This document shows positions 1 through 7,742 of a stretch of DNA of 64,000 nucleotides, piece after piece; the stretch's first letter is position 1; each line of letters begins with the position of its first letter. Below the pieces are notes generated by a model, which saw only the letters and a list, made by a program, of their open reading frames with translations, made no database searches and was not told the origin of the DNA. The translations under genes were made by a program, and so were the position numbers. This DNA is from Bacteroidales bacterium (GTDB lineage Bacteria > Bacteroidota > Bacteroidia > Bacteroidales > P3). Where the stretch lies: NCBI GenBank assembly GCA_017483575.1, contig JAFUWF010000019.1, forward strand, positions 124,001-188,000, in the 5' to 3' direction.

Positions 1-1
1 T

Positions 2-325
2 GGTTACGTTGTCATGGGCGTTATGACCTATGTGCTCGACATGGTGCTCGACGGCAACAAGCAGAGCTACCAGGTGATGGTCTTCTCGCTGAAGAACAAC
101 GAGATCGGCGAGGCCGTCACCCGCGAGGTGGGCCGCGGCGCCACCCTCCTCGACGCCGAGGGCTGCTACACCAAGCAGAACCAGAAGGTGCTCCTCATGA
201 TGGTACACCGCACCGACAAAGCCCACGTCATGCAGATCATCCACCGCATCGACGAGAACGCCTTCATCTCCGTCAGCAAGGCCCAGGGCGTCTATGGCAA
301 AAACTTCGAAAAACTGAAATTATGA
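2..325 (+). CDS. YitT-family membrane protein, C-terminal DUF2179 domain (partial)
   Basis: The reading frame is open from the first bases, so this is the 3' end of a longer gene. The visible 107 residues match the soluble C-terminal DUF2179 domain of YitT-type multipass membrane proteins: a short hydrophobic tail of the last membrane segment, then a ligand-binding-like fold containing GRGATLLDAEGCYT and a closing segment ISVSKAQGVYGK. The role of the family is not established. The stop overlaps the rpe start by 4 bp (ATGA), so the two genes are probably cotranslated. Confidence 0.85.
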   Translation, partial: GYVVMGVMTYVLDMVLDGNKQSYQVMVFSLKNNEIGEAVTREVGRGATLLDAEGCYTKQNQKVLLMMVHRTDKAHVMQIIHRIDENAFISVSKAQGVYGKNFEKLKL

Positions 326-966
326 AACTCATATCTCCTTCGTTATTAAGCGCCGACTTCGGCAATCTCCAGCGTGACATCGAGATGCTCAATGCATCGG
401 AGTGCGACTGGCTTCATGTCGACGTGATGGACGGCCTCTTCGTGCCCAACATCTCCTTCGGCCAACCCATTGTCAAGCACATCAAGAAGCACGCGCAGAA
501 GCCCCTCGACGTGCACCTGATGATCATGGACCCCGGCCGCTATGTGCAGGACTTCCGCGATGCCGGCGCCGACATCCTCACCATCCACTACGAGGCCTGC
601 CACCACCACGACCGCGTGCTCCACGCCATCCACGATGCCGGCATGAAGGGTGGGGTGGTGCTCAACCCCTCTTCGCCCGTCTGCCTCCTGGAGGATATCG
701 TTCAACTCTGCGACGTGGTGCTCCTGATGAGCGTCAACCCTGGCTTCGGCGGACAGAAGTTTATCGAGAATACGTACAATAAAGTGCGCCAGCTACGTGA
801 GTTGTGTGATCGCAAGAACCCGCAATGCCTTATCGAAGTCGACGGTGGTGTCAACCTCCAGAATGCCCCGCTGCTCTTCGAGGCCGGCGCCGATGTCCTC
901 GTAGCTGGCAATACCGTCTTCAAGAGCGACGACCCGCTGCAGACAATACATGCTCTCAAACAATAA
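322..966 (+). CDS. rpe: Ribulose-phosphate 3-epimerase
   Basis: Interconverts ribulose 5-phosphate and xylulose 5-phosphate in the pentose phosphate pathway, as a cytosolic TIM barrel. The 214-residue length is normal. Metal and acid/base residues sit in expected motifs: HVDVMDG at 32-38, DVHLMI at 63-68, the phosphate loop MSVNPGFGGQ at 136-145 and EVDGGVN at 172-178. The ATG start overlaps the preceding stop by 4 bp. A 72-bp gap with a small GC-rich hairpin follows. Confidence 0.97.
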   Translation: MKLISPSLLSADFGNLQRDIEMLNASECDWLHVDVMDGLFVPNISFGQPIVKHIKKHAQKPLDVHLMIMDPGRYVQDFRDAGADILTIHYEACHHHDRVLHAIHDAGMKGGVVLNPSSPVCLLEDIVQLCDVVLLMSVNPGFGGQKFIENTYNKVRQLRELCDRKNPQCLIEVDGGVNLQNAPLLFEAGADVLVAGNTVFKSDDPLQTIHALKQ

Positions 967-1038
967 AACTCCCGCCCTGCGGGCGTAATCCTGAAATCTG
1001 ATCTGTTGGATTTATAGATTTCGCGAAGCGGAAACAAT

Positions 1039-2229
1039 ATGAACAGAAGACCCCAACTCGTCATAGCCCCTGGCAAGGAGAAAGCCCTCCAACGCCACCA
1101 TCCTTGGATATTCTCCGGTGCAGTGAAACGCATCGAAGGAGACCCGCAAGAAGGCGACCTCGTGGATGTTGTCGACACCCACGGCCAATGGATGGCTATG
1201 GGACACTACCAGAACGAGAGTATCATCTGCAAGGTGCTTACCTTTGATGCCCACGAGGCGGCATCCCCCATCGAAGAGATTCTTCGTCGACGCATCCATT
1301 CGGCCGTGAACTATCGCGTGTTGCTCGGTTTCTTCGGCGACGAAAGGACCAACGTCTTCCGCATCGTCCATGCCGAAGGCGACTTTCTGCCTGGCCTAGT
1401 GGCCGATTGGTACAACGGCGTACTCGTCTTGCAAGCCCACTCCGTCGGCATGCACCGCCTCTTCCCCATGCTCACCGCCCTCTACGTCGACCTGCTGAAG
1501 CCCCTCGGCCTCCGCTCCATCTTCGACAAGAGCAGCGCCACTGTGTCCGTCGACTCGGTCGACGGATATATCTGGGGCGACGAACCCCTCGAGCACGAAA
1601 TTACCGAGCACGGCAACCGCCTCCTCATCAACTTCTTCGAGGGTCAGAAGACTGGCTTCTTCATCGACCAGCGCGAAAACCGCGCCCTCGTGCAAGAGTT
1701 ATCGAAAGGCCACCGCGTCCTCAACTGTTTCGGCTACACCGGCGGCTTCTCCCTCGCTGCCCTCCGCGGCGGCGCCGAGTACGTGGAGACCGTCGACATC
1801 AGCAAGAAAGCCATTGACCTCTGCAACCGCAATGTCGCCCTCAACTTCGGCCCCGATGCACCGCATAAAGGTGTTCCTGACGATGTGCTGAAATATCTGG
1901 CCACGTTGGACGATCGTTTCGACTTTATCATTCTCGACCCTCCGGCATTTGCAAAAAATCACAAAGCCCTGCAGGCCGGCCTGAAAGGCTATCGTTCCAT
2001 CAACCAGCGTGCCATGCAGCATATTCCCTCCGGCGGACTGCTGATGACCTTCAGCTGCAGCCAGGCCGTCAGCAAGGAGGATTTCCAGACCATGGTCTTC
2101 ACCGCTGCTATGAACGCCCACCGCACCGTCCGCATCGTCCGCCAGCTCCCCCACGCCATGGACCACCCCGTCTCCATCTGCCACCCCGAAGGCGAATACC
2201 TCAAGGGCCTTCTTTTGCAAGTTGAATAA
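1039..2229 (+). CDS. rlmI: Class I SAM-dependent rRNA methyltransferase, RlmI-like (23S rRNA m5C)
   Basis: Predicted 23S rRNA cytosine-C5 methyltransferase of the RlmI/RlmK-L type (COG1092). Residues 1-75 form an N-terminal PUA-like RNA-binding domain ([15 protein letters not shown]). The Rossmann fold carries the SAM motif [14 protein letters not shown] near residue 229, the acidic loop [10 protein letters not shown], the substrate motif [10 protein letters not shown] near 297-306 and the catalytic-cysteine motif FSCSQ near 337-341. The length of 396 residues is typical. The exact target base is inferred from the family, not visible here. Confidence 0.92.
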   Translation: MNRRPQLVIAPGKEKALQRHHPWIFSGAVKRIEGDPQEGDLVDVVDTHGQWMAMGHYQNESIICKVLTFDAHEAASPIEEILRRRIHSAVNYRVLLGFFGDERTNVFRIVHAEGDFLPGLVADWYNGVLVLQAHSVGMHRLFPMLTALYVDLLKPLGLRSIFDKSSATVSVDSVDGYIWGDEPLEHEITEHGNRLLINFFEGQKTGFFIDQRENRALVQELSKGHRVLNCFGYTGGFSLAALRGGAEYVETVDISKKAIDLCNRNVALNFGPDAPHKGVPDDVLKYLATLDDRFDFIILDPPAFAKNHKALQAGLKGYRSINQRAMQHIPSGGLLMTFSCSQAVSKEDFQTMVFTAAMNAHRTVRIVRQLPHAMDHPVSICHPEGEYLKGLLLQVE

Positions 2230-2249
2230 CAAAACCAGTACATAATAAT

Positions 2250-2858
2250 ATGTGTGAAAAAGGATACCAAAAAATAGACAAATACGATGAACAGTGCGTC
2301 AGCGAGATGGCTGAGCACTACAAAGCCATCCTCAAGCTTCTGGGCGAAGACCCCGATCGCGAAGGCCTGCTGAAGAGCCCTGAGCGCATCGCCAAGGCCA
2401 TGCTCTTCTTCACCAACGGCTACGACCTCGACCCCGAAGAGATTCTCCGCAGCGCCATGTTCCATGAGGACTACCGCCAGATGGTTGTCGTGAAGGACAT
2501 CGAGCTCTACTCACTCTGCGAGCACCACATGGTGCCCTTCGTCGGTAAGGCTCATGTGGCCTATATTCCTAACGGCACCATCGTGGGACTGAGCAAGATA
2601 CCCCGCGTGGTCGACGCCTATGCCCGCCGTCTGCAGGTGCAGGAACGCCTCACCAAGCAAATCAAGGACTGCATCCAGCGCACGCTCAATCCCCTTGGCG
2701 TGGCCGTGGTCATCGAGGCTCAGCACATGTGCATGTCCATGCGCGGCGTGCAGAAACAGAACAGCGTCACCACCACCAGCGACTTCACCGGCGCCTTCAT
2801 GAAAGACCCCAAGACCCGCGAAGAGTTTATGAATATTATCGGTGTAAATCTGCATTGA
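2250..2858 (+). CDS. folE: GTP cyclohydrolase I
   Basis: Converts GTP to 7,8-dihydroneopterin triphosphate, the entry step to folate or queuosine-type pterins. The 202-residue protein has the zinc ligands of the family: Cys90 and His93 in [10 protein letters not shown], and Cys161 in [10 protein letters not shown]. The C-terminal [12 protein letters not shown] segment is also characteristic. It sits 20 bp after rlmI and 2 bp before the LolA-like gene, so all are likely in one operon. Confidence 0.97.
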   Translation: MCEKGYQKIDKYDEQCVSEMAEHYKAILKLLGEDPDREGLLKSPERIAKAMLFFTNGYDLDPEEILRSAMFHEDYRQMVVVKDIELYSLCEHHMVPFVGKAHVAYIPNGTIVGLSKIPRVVDAYARRLQVQERLTKQIKDCIQRTLNPLGVAVVIEAQHMCMSMRGVQKQNSVTTTSDFTGAFMKDPKTREEFMNIIGVNLH

Positions 2859-2860
2859 CC

Positions 2861-3522
2861 ATGAAAAACATACTGAAAATAATCCTCTGTGCCATTCTGA
2901 TTTTCAATTTTCAATTTTCAATTCAGTTTCGGCCCAGATCACCCATGCCTCGCAGGGCAACCTCGACGAGAACGCCACCGCCGCCTTGCAGAAGGCTTCC
3001 AAGAAGATGAACAATGTCTCCGGCAAGGTGACCCTCACCATCCTCGACAGCCAGAAGAAGCAGGTCTCCAAGCAGAGCGCCCAGGTCTCTTATTATCAGG
3101 GTAAATACCACCTGACGATGGACAACATGGAGGTGGTGTGCGATGGTGAGACCATCTGGCAGTGGAACAAGGACGCCAAAGAGATTGTCATCAACGGCAT
3201 GCCGCCCGAGAGTGAACTCGACCTCCTCAACCCCGGCCGTCTCATCGCCAACTATGCCAAGAACTTCCGCGCCAAATACATCCGCACCGAGGATGATGGC
3301 ACCGCCATCATCGACCTCCAGCCCCGCTCCGCGCAGAGCTACCACAAAATCCGCCTCTTCATCAACGAAGAGACGGGCGTGCTGAAACGCATCGAGGTGC
3401 ACAAATTCGACTCCAGCCGTGAGATTTACGTCTTCTCTGGCCTCAAGTTTGGCGGTATCAAAGGCTCCTTCACCTTCCGCCCCGAGAACCATCCCGAGTC
3501 CGAAATAATCGACATGCGATGA
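2861..3522 (+). CDS. LolA-like outer-membrane lipoprotein carrier, apparent frameshift in signal peptide
   Basis: The mature part (in frame from about 2933, internal ATG at 2986) resembles LolA/LolA-like periplasmic carriers that move lipoproteins to the outer membrane: segments VVCDGETIWQWN, EIVINGMPP and INEETGVLKRIEV. The natural start is ATG 2861, 2 bp after folE, and opens a good signal peptide (MKNILKIILCAIL...). The signal peptide then enters three perfect TTTTCAA heptamers (2901-2921), and the mature frame lies one nucleotide off. Adding one heptamer would join the frames exactly and give a signal peptide ending FNSVSA before QITHAS. As written, only an N-terminally truncated cytosolic form starting at 2986 could be made. 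It may be a phase-variable OFF state or an assembly or sequencing slip. The gene overlaps tsaB by 4 bp. Confidence 0.8.
2901..2921 (+). repeat. TTTTCAA x3 heptamer array inside a signal-peptide coding region
   Basis: Three perfect head-to-tail 7-bp units lie within the hydrophobic core of the LolA-like signal peptide. The unit is not a multiple of three, so each gain or loss shifts frame. Read in any sense frame, the array encodes the same cyclic peptide (FNFQFSI) with no stop codon. Confidence 0.9.
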
Positions 3523-4238
3523 ATACGTTACTGATAGAAACGGCCACCCAGGTCTGCTCCGTGGTCCTCGCCTCCGAGGGCCGCATCCTTGCCCGTCGCG
3601 ACAGCGACACCCCCAACGCCCACTCCACACGCCTCTCGGTCTTCATCCAGGAGGTGCTCGACGAGTGCCATCTCTCGCCCCGCGACCTCGGCGCCGTCTG
3701 TGTCTCCGCCGGCCCCGGCAGCTACACGGGCCTCCGCATCGGCGTCAGCTCCGCCAAGGGCATCTGCTACGCCCTCGGCATCCCCCTCGTCTCCGTCCCC
3801 ACGCTGCTCTCCATGGCAGCCCTCTACTATCGTCAGCACCCCGACTATCAGGGCCTTGTCTGCCCCATGATCGACGCCCGCCGCATGGAGTGCTACACCA
3901 TGGTATGTCAGAGGTCGGAGGTCGGAGGTATGATTTTGCGTGATACACATGCCGACATTTTCGACGCTTCGGCCACCTCCAACTTCCAACCTCTTACTTC
4001 CTACCTTGAAAACAACATCGTTGTTTTCATTGGCGACGGCGCCGCCAAAACACGCCCCATCCTCGGCAACCTCCCCAACGCCCGCTTCGACGACACCTTC
4101 CGCCTCTCGGCCGAGGGCATGATCGACCTCGCCGCGCAGAAACTCGCCGCTGGCCAGACGGAGGACGTGGCCTACTTCGAGCCCTTCTACCTCAAGGACT
4201 TCGTCGCCAAAAAGAGTGTTGTTCACGGACTGAGATAA
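3519..4238 (+). CDS. tsaB: tRNA threonylcarbamoyladenosine biosynthesis protein TsaB
   Basis: TsaB (YeaZ) is the scaffold partner of TsaD in making t6A37 on ANN-decoding tRNAs. The 239-residue protein has the ASKHA-type N-terminus MNTLLIETAT, the glycine motif AGPGSYTGLRIG near residue 64-75 and DARRMECYTMV near 120-130. The segment encoded by 3908-4004 is unusual: it contains GGTCGGA heptamers followed about 50 bp later by their rough inverse complement, open in frame (see repeat entry). It overlaps the LolA-like stop by 4 bp (ATGA). Confidence 0.93.
   Translation: MNTLLIETATQVCSVVLASEGRILARRDSDTPNAHSTRLSVFIQEVLDECHLSPRDLGAVCVSAGPGSYTGLRIGVSSAKGICYALGIPLVSVPTLLSMAALYYRQHPDYQGLVCPMIDARRMECYTMVCQRSEVGGMILRDTHADIFDASATSNFQPLTSYLENNIVVFIGDGAAKTRPILGNLPNARFDDTFRLSAEGMIDLAAQKLAAGQTEDVAYFEPFYLKDFVAKKSVVHGLR
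3907..4004. repeat. In-frame heptamer hairpin within tsaB
   Basis: GGTCGGA-type 7-bp units at about 3909-3928 are followed by CCAACTT/CCAACCT-type units at about 3977-4004, which are roughly inverse-complementary. The arms flank a loop that still reads as TsaB-like sequence. The complementarity is imperfect, so this member is less certain than those in tcdA or rdgB. Confidence 0.5.
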
Positions 4239-4244
4239 GGGTAT

Positions 4245-5324
4245 ATGCTTCGCTACGTTGGTAAACGGCTCATGTATGGCTTCCTGGTGCTGCTGGGAGT
4301 GGTGACGTTGGTGTTCTTCCTCTTCAACATCCTACCCGGCGACCCCGCCCGCATGATGCTCGGACAGCGTGCCGACGAAGAAAGCATTGCCATCATCAAT
4401 CGTGACCTCGGTCGCGACAAGCCTCTTGGACTGCAGTATGTGGGCTACCTCAACGACCTCTCGCCACTCTCGCTCCACAATAACAACGACTCGCAAAGCT
4501 TCTTCTTCCTTTCGCCCGACAAGTATAGCTACGCCACCCTCCTGTGCATCGGCTCTACCTCGCTGGTGGTCAAGGCTCCTTACCTGCGCCGCTCCTACCA
4601 GAGTCAACGTAAAGTCAGCGAAATTATCGCCACCGCCTTCCCTCAAACGGCCGTCCTCGCCCTTGTGGCCATGCTTTTCGCCCTCATTGTGGGTATCACG
4701 CTCGGCGTGATATGTGCCTTGCACAAAGATACTTGGATTGACCGCACAACCCTCGTCCTCAGTACTCTCGGTATGTCGCTGCCCTCGTTCTTCGCGGCCA
4801 TCCTCATCGCCTGGCTCTTTGCCTACGTCCTGGCGGACTGGACCCACCTCAACATGTTTGGCAACCTCTTCACCGTCGACGACTACGGTGAGGGTGAATA
4901 CCTCGACCTCAAGAATCTTATTCTTCCTGCACTCACCCTTGGCATCCGTCCCCTGGCTACGCTGACACAGCTCACTAAGAACTCCATGCTCGAAGCCCTC
5001 AGCCAGGATTATATACGCACCGCACGTGCCAAAGGCCTCAGCCACAGACGTGTCGTCGTGCGTCATGCCCTTCGCAACGCCCTCAACCCCGTCGTCACCT
5101 CGGCCTCCGGCTGGCTGGCCGGTCTGCTGGCGGGAGCGGTCTTTGTGGAATATGTCTTCGACTGGAAAGGTATGGGCGTGGTCATTGTCGACGCCCTCGA
5201 CACCTACGACTTCCCCGTCGTCATGGGTGCCATCCTCTTCATCTGCGTCCTGTTGGTCCTCATCAACATCATCACCGACCTCATCTACGGCTGGCTCGAC
5301 CCCCGCGTTCGTGTGTCTCGCTAG
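4245..5324 (+). CDS. Peptide/nickel-type ABC transporter permease (DppB/OppB family)
   Basis: An inner-membrane permease of the binding-protein-dependent type, 359 residues with about six membrane helices. The first is at residues 10-30 (FLVLLGVVTLVFFLFNILPG); the EAA loop that contacts the ATPase is at about 248-280 (ALSQDYIRTARAKGLS...RHALRNAL). A roughly 100-residue periplasmic insert between helices 1 and 2 matches Bacteroidota homologues. No partner permease, ATPase or binding protein is adjacent, so the substrate cannot be inferred. It converges on gmhB with a 4-bp overlap. Confidence 0.88.
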   Translation: MLRYVGKRLMYGFLVLLGVVTLVFFLFNILPGDPARMMLGQRADEESIAIINRDLGRDKPLGLQYVGYLNDLSPLSLHNNNDSQSFFFLSPDKYSYATLLCIGSTSLVVKAPYLRRSYQSQRKVSEIIATAFPQTAVLALVAMLFALIVGITLGVICALHKDTWIDRTTLVLSTLGMSLPSFFAAILIAWLFAYVLADWTHLNMFGNLFTVDDYGEGEYLDLKNLILPALTLGIRPLATLTQLTKNSMLEALSQDYIRTARAKGLSHRRVVVRHALRNALNPVVTSASGWLAGLLAGAVFVEYVFDWKGMGVVIVDALDTYDFPVVMGAILFICVLLVLINIITDLIYGWLDPRVRVSR

Positions 5325-5833
5325 AGACTGCGGGCGTAGTCCAGTAGGCCTTTGTATCGGTAGTCCACAAGCCAGGGTTTGGCAGCGGCGGCGTTGCTGT
5401 TGTCTCCAACGAGTACTGTCGTCATGCCCGCCCTTCGGCCGAAGAGCATGTCGGTCATCGAGTCGCCAACCATCGTGCAGTCTTTCAGCCGCAGGCCGGG
5501 ATGCTCGCGTCGGGCTTGCAAGGCCATGCCTATGTTGGGCTTGCGCATGAAACTATTTTCCCGCTCCAGCGCTGGGCAATGGTAGATGGCGTCGATGCCC
5601 GGCACGGCGGCCAACAGCTTGGCATGCACGGTGGCAAGGTCGTCTTCTGTCATCAGTCCTTTGCCGATACCCTGCTGGTTGGTGGCAATGAAGATAAAGT
5701 CGAAATGCGGTCGGCAGAGAGCCACGGCTTCTGCCACGCCGGGCAGCACCTCGAGTTCGTCGGGACATTTCACATAGTCGTTGTGACGCAGCACGTTGAG
5801 AACGCCATCGCGGTCAAGAAACAGGGCTTTCAT
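5321..5833 (-). CDS. gmhB: D-glycero-D-manno-heptose 1,7-bisphosphate 7-phosphatase (HAD family)
   Basis: Removes the 7-phosphate from D-glycero-D-manno-heptose 1,7-bisphosphate. The 170-residue HAD phosphatase has the nucleophile motif DRDG (Asp7 and Asp9), motif II TNQQGIG (51-57), RKPNIGM (97-103) and motif III GDSMTDM (123-129). The Cys/His zinc loop of E. coli GmhB (CxH...CxC) is not present; only one His-Cys pair (85-86) remains. Its start overlaps the hddC stop (ATGA). With gmhA, hddA and hddC nearby, the alpha-anomer GDP-heptose route is the likely context. Confidence 0.93.
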   Translation of the reverse strand: MKALFLDRDGVLNVLRHNDYVKCPDELEVLPGVAEAVALCRPHFDFIFIATNQQGIGKGLMTEDDLATVHAKLLAAVPGIDAIYHCPALERENSFMRKPNIGMALQARREHPGLRLKDCTMVGDSMTDMLFGRRAGMTTVLVGDNSNAAAAKPWLVDYRYKGLLDYARSL

Positions 5834-6528
5834 AGGGCTGTCAATTCGGTTTGAGCACGGCGGTAGTCGTCGGGAATGCCGATGTCGATGAAGTAAGCGC
5901 CGTCGGCATAGGCATAGTATTTTTCGTCGTGGAAACGCTGTTGCATCAGTTCTTTTTCAAAGGAGAACGGCTGCCCCACACCGTATCCGTCGAAGAGACT
6001 GCGGCTGACGCGGTAGATACCGCCGTTGATGAAGCCGGCGCCGCTGGCAGGGTCTTTCTCGCGGAAAGCGGTGATGCGTCCGTCGCCGTCGATTTCCACC
6101 GAACCGTAGCGGCCGGCGTCCTCCACTTTCCGCAGCACGATGGCCAGCCGGGTGTGTTTCTCCTCGGCGAAGTCAATCAGGCTGTTGTGGTCGATATCGA
6201 AGAGTGTATCGCCGTTGAGTACTGTGACCTTTTCGCCGTGGCAATGCTGCAAGGCGTTGACCATGGCGCCGCCAGTGCCCAAGGGCGACAACTCGCGGGC
6301 ATAGTCGATGGCAATACCTTGATACTCTTTCCCGAAGAACGCCTCCACCTTCTCGTGCAGGTAGCCCGTGGCCAGCACCACATGATCATATCCCTGCCGA
6401 CCCAAACGGTCGAGCACATAGGTGAGGAACGGCCGCCCTGCCACGGGCGCCATGGGCTTGGGAACGTCGCTCACCACGCTCTGCAGACGTGTGCCGAATC
6501 CGCCGGCCAATACAATCGCTTCTTTCAT
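5830..6528 (-). CDS. hddC: D-glycero-alpha-D-manno-heptose 1-phosphate guanylyltransferase
   Basis: Nucleotidyltransferase predicted to make GDP-D-glycero-alpha-D-manno-heptose, the activated sugar for surface glycans. The 232-residue protein has the N-terminal signature LAGGFGTRL (7-15) with PKPMAPVAGRPF, the metal site NGDTLFDID near 95-103 and a closing FIDIGIPDDYRRAQ. This family also contains mannose-1-phosphate guanylyltransferases. The heptose assignment rests on the neighbouring gmhA, hddA and gmhB. Confidence 0.9.
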   Translation of the reverse strand: MKEAIVLAGGFGTRLQSVVSDVPKPMAPVAGRPFLTYVLDRLGRQGYDHVVLATGYLHEKVEAFFGKEYQGIAIDYARELSPLGTGGAMVNALQHCHGEKVTVLNGDTLFDIDHNSLIDFAEEKHTRLAIVLRKVEDAGRYGSVEIDGDGRITAFREKDPASGAGFINGGIYRVSRSLFDGYGVGQPFSFEKELMQQRFHDEKYYAYADGAYFIDIGIPDDYRRAQTELTAL

Positions 6529-6530
6529 TT

Positions 6531-6619
6531 AACGACAAGTTTTTTTATAACGACAAGAAAGGACAAGAAAAGACAAAAAAGAACCTATGTTTTTTTTTCT
6601 TGTCCTGTCTTGTCGTTTT
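6531..6619. repeat. 10-mer array hairpin (GACAAGAAAG family) between gmhA and hddC
   Basis: The motif AACGACAA occurs at 6531 and again at 6549, where it starts two 10-bp GACAAGAAAR units. After a short loop the complement (TTCTTGTCCTGTCTTGTCGTTT) follows at 6597-6618. The same family recurs at 7193-7246, 7693-7723 and 8793-8877, always between genes of this cluster. Confidence 0.85.
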
Positions 6620-7190
6620 ATTTAAACATAGCTGTTTCGACGAGCTCGCAGATGATGTGGCCAAGCATGATGTGGCTCTCCTGGATGCGAGGGGTGTCGG
6701 TGGAGGGAACGTTGAGCAGCAGGCCGCCGTAGTCTTTCATCTTGCCGCCCGTGGCACCAGTCATCGAGACGATGCTCACGCCCAGCTCCTGCGCCACCTT
6801 GTAGGCCTCGAGGATATTCTTGCTGTTGCCGCTGGTGCTGATGCCTATCAGCACATCGCCCCGTTTGGCGGTGCCGCGAAGCAGGCGGGCGAAGATGTAT
6901 TCGTAGCCGTAGTCGTTGCCCACGGCGGTGAGATAGGATGTGTTGCAGTGCAGGGCCTCGGCGTTGAGGGGCGGGCGGTCGAAGTAGAAGCGGCCGCTGA
7001 GCTCCGCAGCCAGGTGCTGGGCATCGGCCGCGCTGCCGCCGTTGCCGCAGAAGTGGATCTTACCACCAGCGCGCAGCGACGCTTCAATCAACTTGGCCGC
7101 CTCGGCGACCCGCTGCATCAGGCCACTGTCAGACAAAATCTGTTGTTTGACAGCAATGCTTTGTTCTATGGATTCCTGTATCCTATTCAT
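6618..7190 (-). CDS. gmhA: Sedoheptulose 7-phosphate isomerase
   Basis: First enzyme of heptose synthesis: it converts sedoheptulose 7-phosphate to D-glycero-D-manno-heptose 7-phosphate. The 190-residue SIS-domain protein has the phosphate loop FCGNGGSAADAQHLAAEL (47-64), with His59 and Glu63 at the zinc/catalytic positions, a second sugar-phosphate loop ISTSGNSKN (117-125), and Gln170 and His178 near the C-terminus, matching E. coli GmhA. Confidence 0.96.
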   Translation of the reverse strand: MNRIQESIEQSIAVKQQILSDSGLMQRVAEAAKLIEASLRAGGKIHFCGNGGSAADAQHLAAELSGRFYFDRPPLNAEALHCNTSYLTAVGNDYGYEYIFARLLRGTAKRGDVLIGISTSGNSKNILEAYKVAQELGVSIVSMTGATGGKMKDYGGLLLNVPSTDTPRIQESHIMLGHIICELVETAMFK

Positions 7191-7192
7191 AA

Positions 7193-7246
7193 AACGACAA
7201 ATTATTTATTATTATAACGACAAGAAAGGACAAGAAAGGACAAAAA
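7193..7246. repeat. 10-mer array (forward orientation) on one side of the GxxExxY gene
   Basis: AACGACAA occurs at 7193 and 7216, the latter continuing into GACAAGAAAG-type 10-mers. The inverse-complement partner lies at 7693-7723, beyond the GxxExxY coding sequence, so the gene occupies the loop of the inverted repeat. Confidence 0.85.
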
Positions 7247-7247
7247 A

Positions 7248-7691
7248 TCATCTTGTTCTTCGATACATGATATTTCCATCAGTGGAAATAATGCTTTTGT
7301 CCTCTTTGTCAAAAAAATATCTTTCTATTTCTATCATTTTGTTGGCGAAGTTGACCAATATGCCACATGAAGCATTGCACAGCCGCATGTAATTATATAG
7401 CTGTGCACGATGTTCGGGAATAATGTCCGATACCGATTTGCACTCTACTATAATATCATTTTTGCATAAAAAGCCAATCCTGTATTCTGCCTTCATTTGC
7501 CGACCGTGATAATTGGGGTGTAACGACAGTTCTCTGGCAAACGGAATTCCTCTCTCTGACAATTCCAATTCCAAGCCTTCCTGGTAACAATACTCATTCA
7601 GTCCTGGCCCCAATTCCCTATGAACCTCATACAACGCACCGACAATGTCGTACATGTGTTGTTTCAATACTGATGTGTCGATGGTTATCAT
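7248..7691 (-). CDS. GxxExxY protein (PD-(D/E)XK nuclease-like)
   Basis: A 147-residue member of the GxxExxY family (PF13366), a PD-(D/E)XK nuclease superfamily group of unknown function. The naming motif is at residues 30-36 (GLNEYCY), with a plausible catalytic core Asp79...Glu83-Cys-Lys85 in NDIIVECKSV. The ATG at 7691 is chosen because the longer frame upstream only translates repeat sequence. It has lower GC than the neighbouring heptose genes and splits gmhA from hddA. It is bracketed by inverted 10-mer arrays that also occur without a gene elsewhere in the cluster, so it looks like an inserted cassette. Confidence 0.88.
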   Translation of the reverse strand: MITIDTSVLKQHMYDIVGALYEVHRELGPGLNEYCYQEGLELELSERGIPFARELSLHPNYHGRQMKAEYRIGFLCKNDIIVECKSVSDIIPEHRAQLYNYMRLCNASCGILVNFANKMIEIERYFFDKEDKSIISTDGNIMYRRTR

Positions 7692-7692
7692 A

Positions 7693-7723
7693 TTTGTCTT
7701 TTCTTGTCCTTTCTTGTCGTTAA
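7693..7723. repeat. 10-mer array (inverted orientation) on the other side of the GxxExxY gene
   Basis: TTGTCTTTTC and TTGTCCTTTC units end in TTGTCGTTAA, the inverse complement of the array at 7216-7246. Confidence 0.85.
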
Positions 7724-7742
7724 TCTCCAAAGAGTATAGTCG

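Noticed and set aside
2861..3010. Programmed -1 ribosomal frameshifting as explanation for the LolA-like and lipoprotein genes
   Set aside because: No classical X XXY YYZ slippery heptamer is present and no downstream stimulator is obvious. Repeat-number change explains both loci exactly; not fully excluded.
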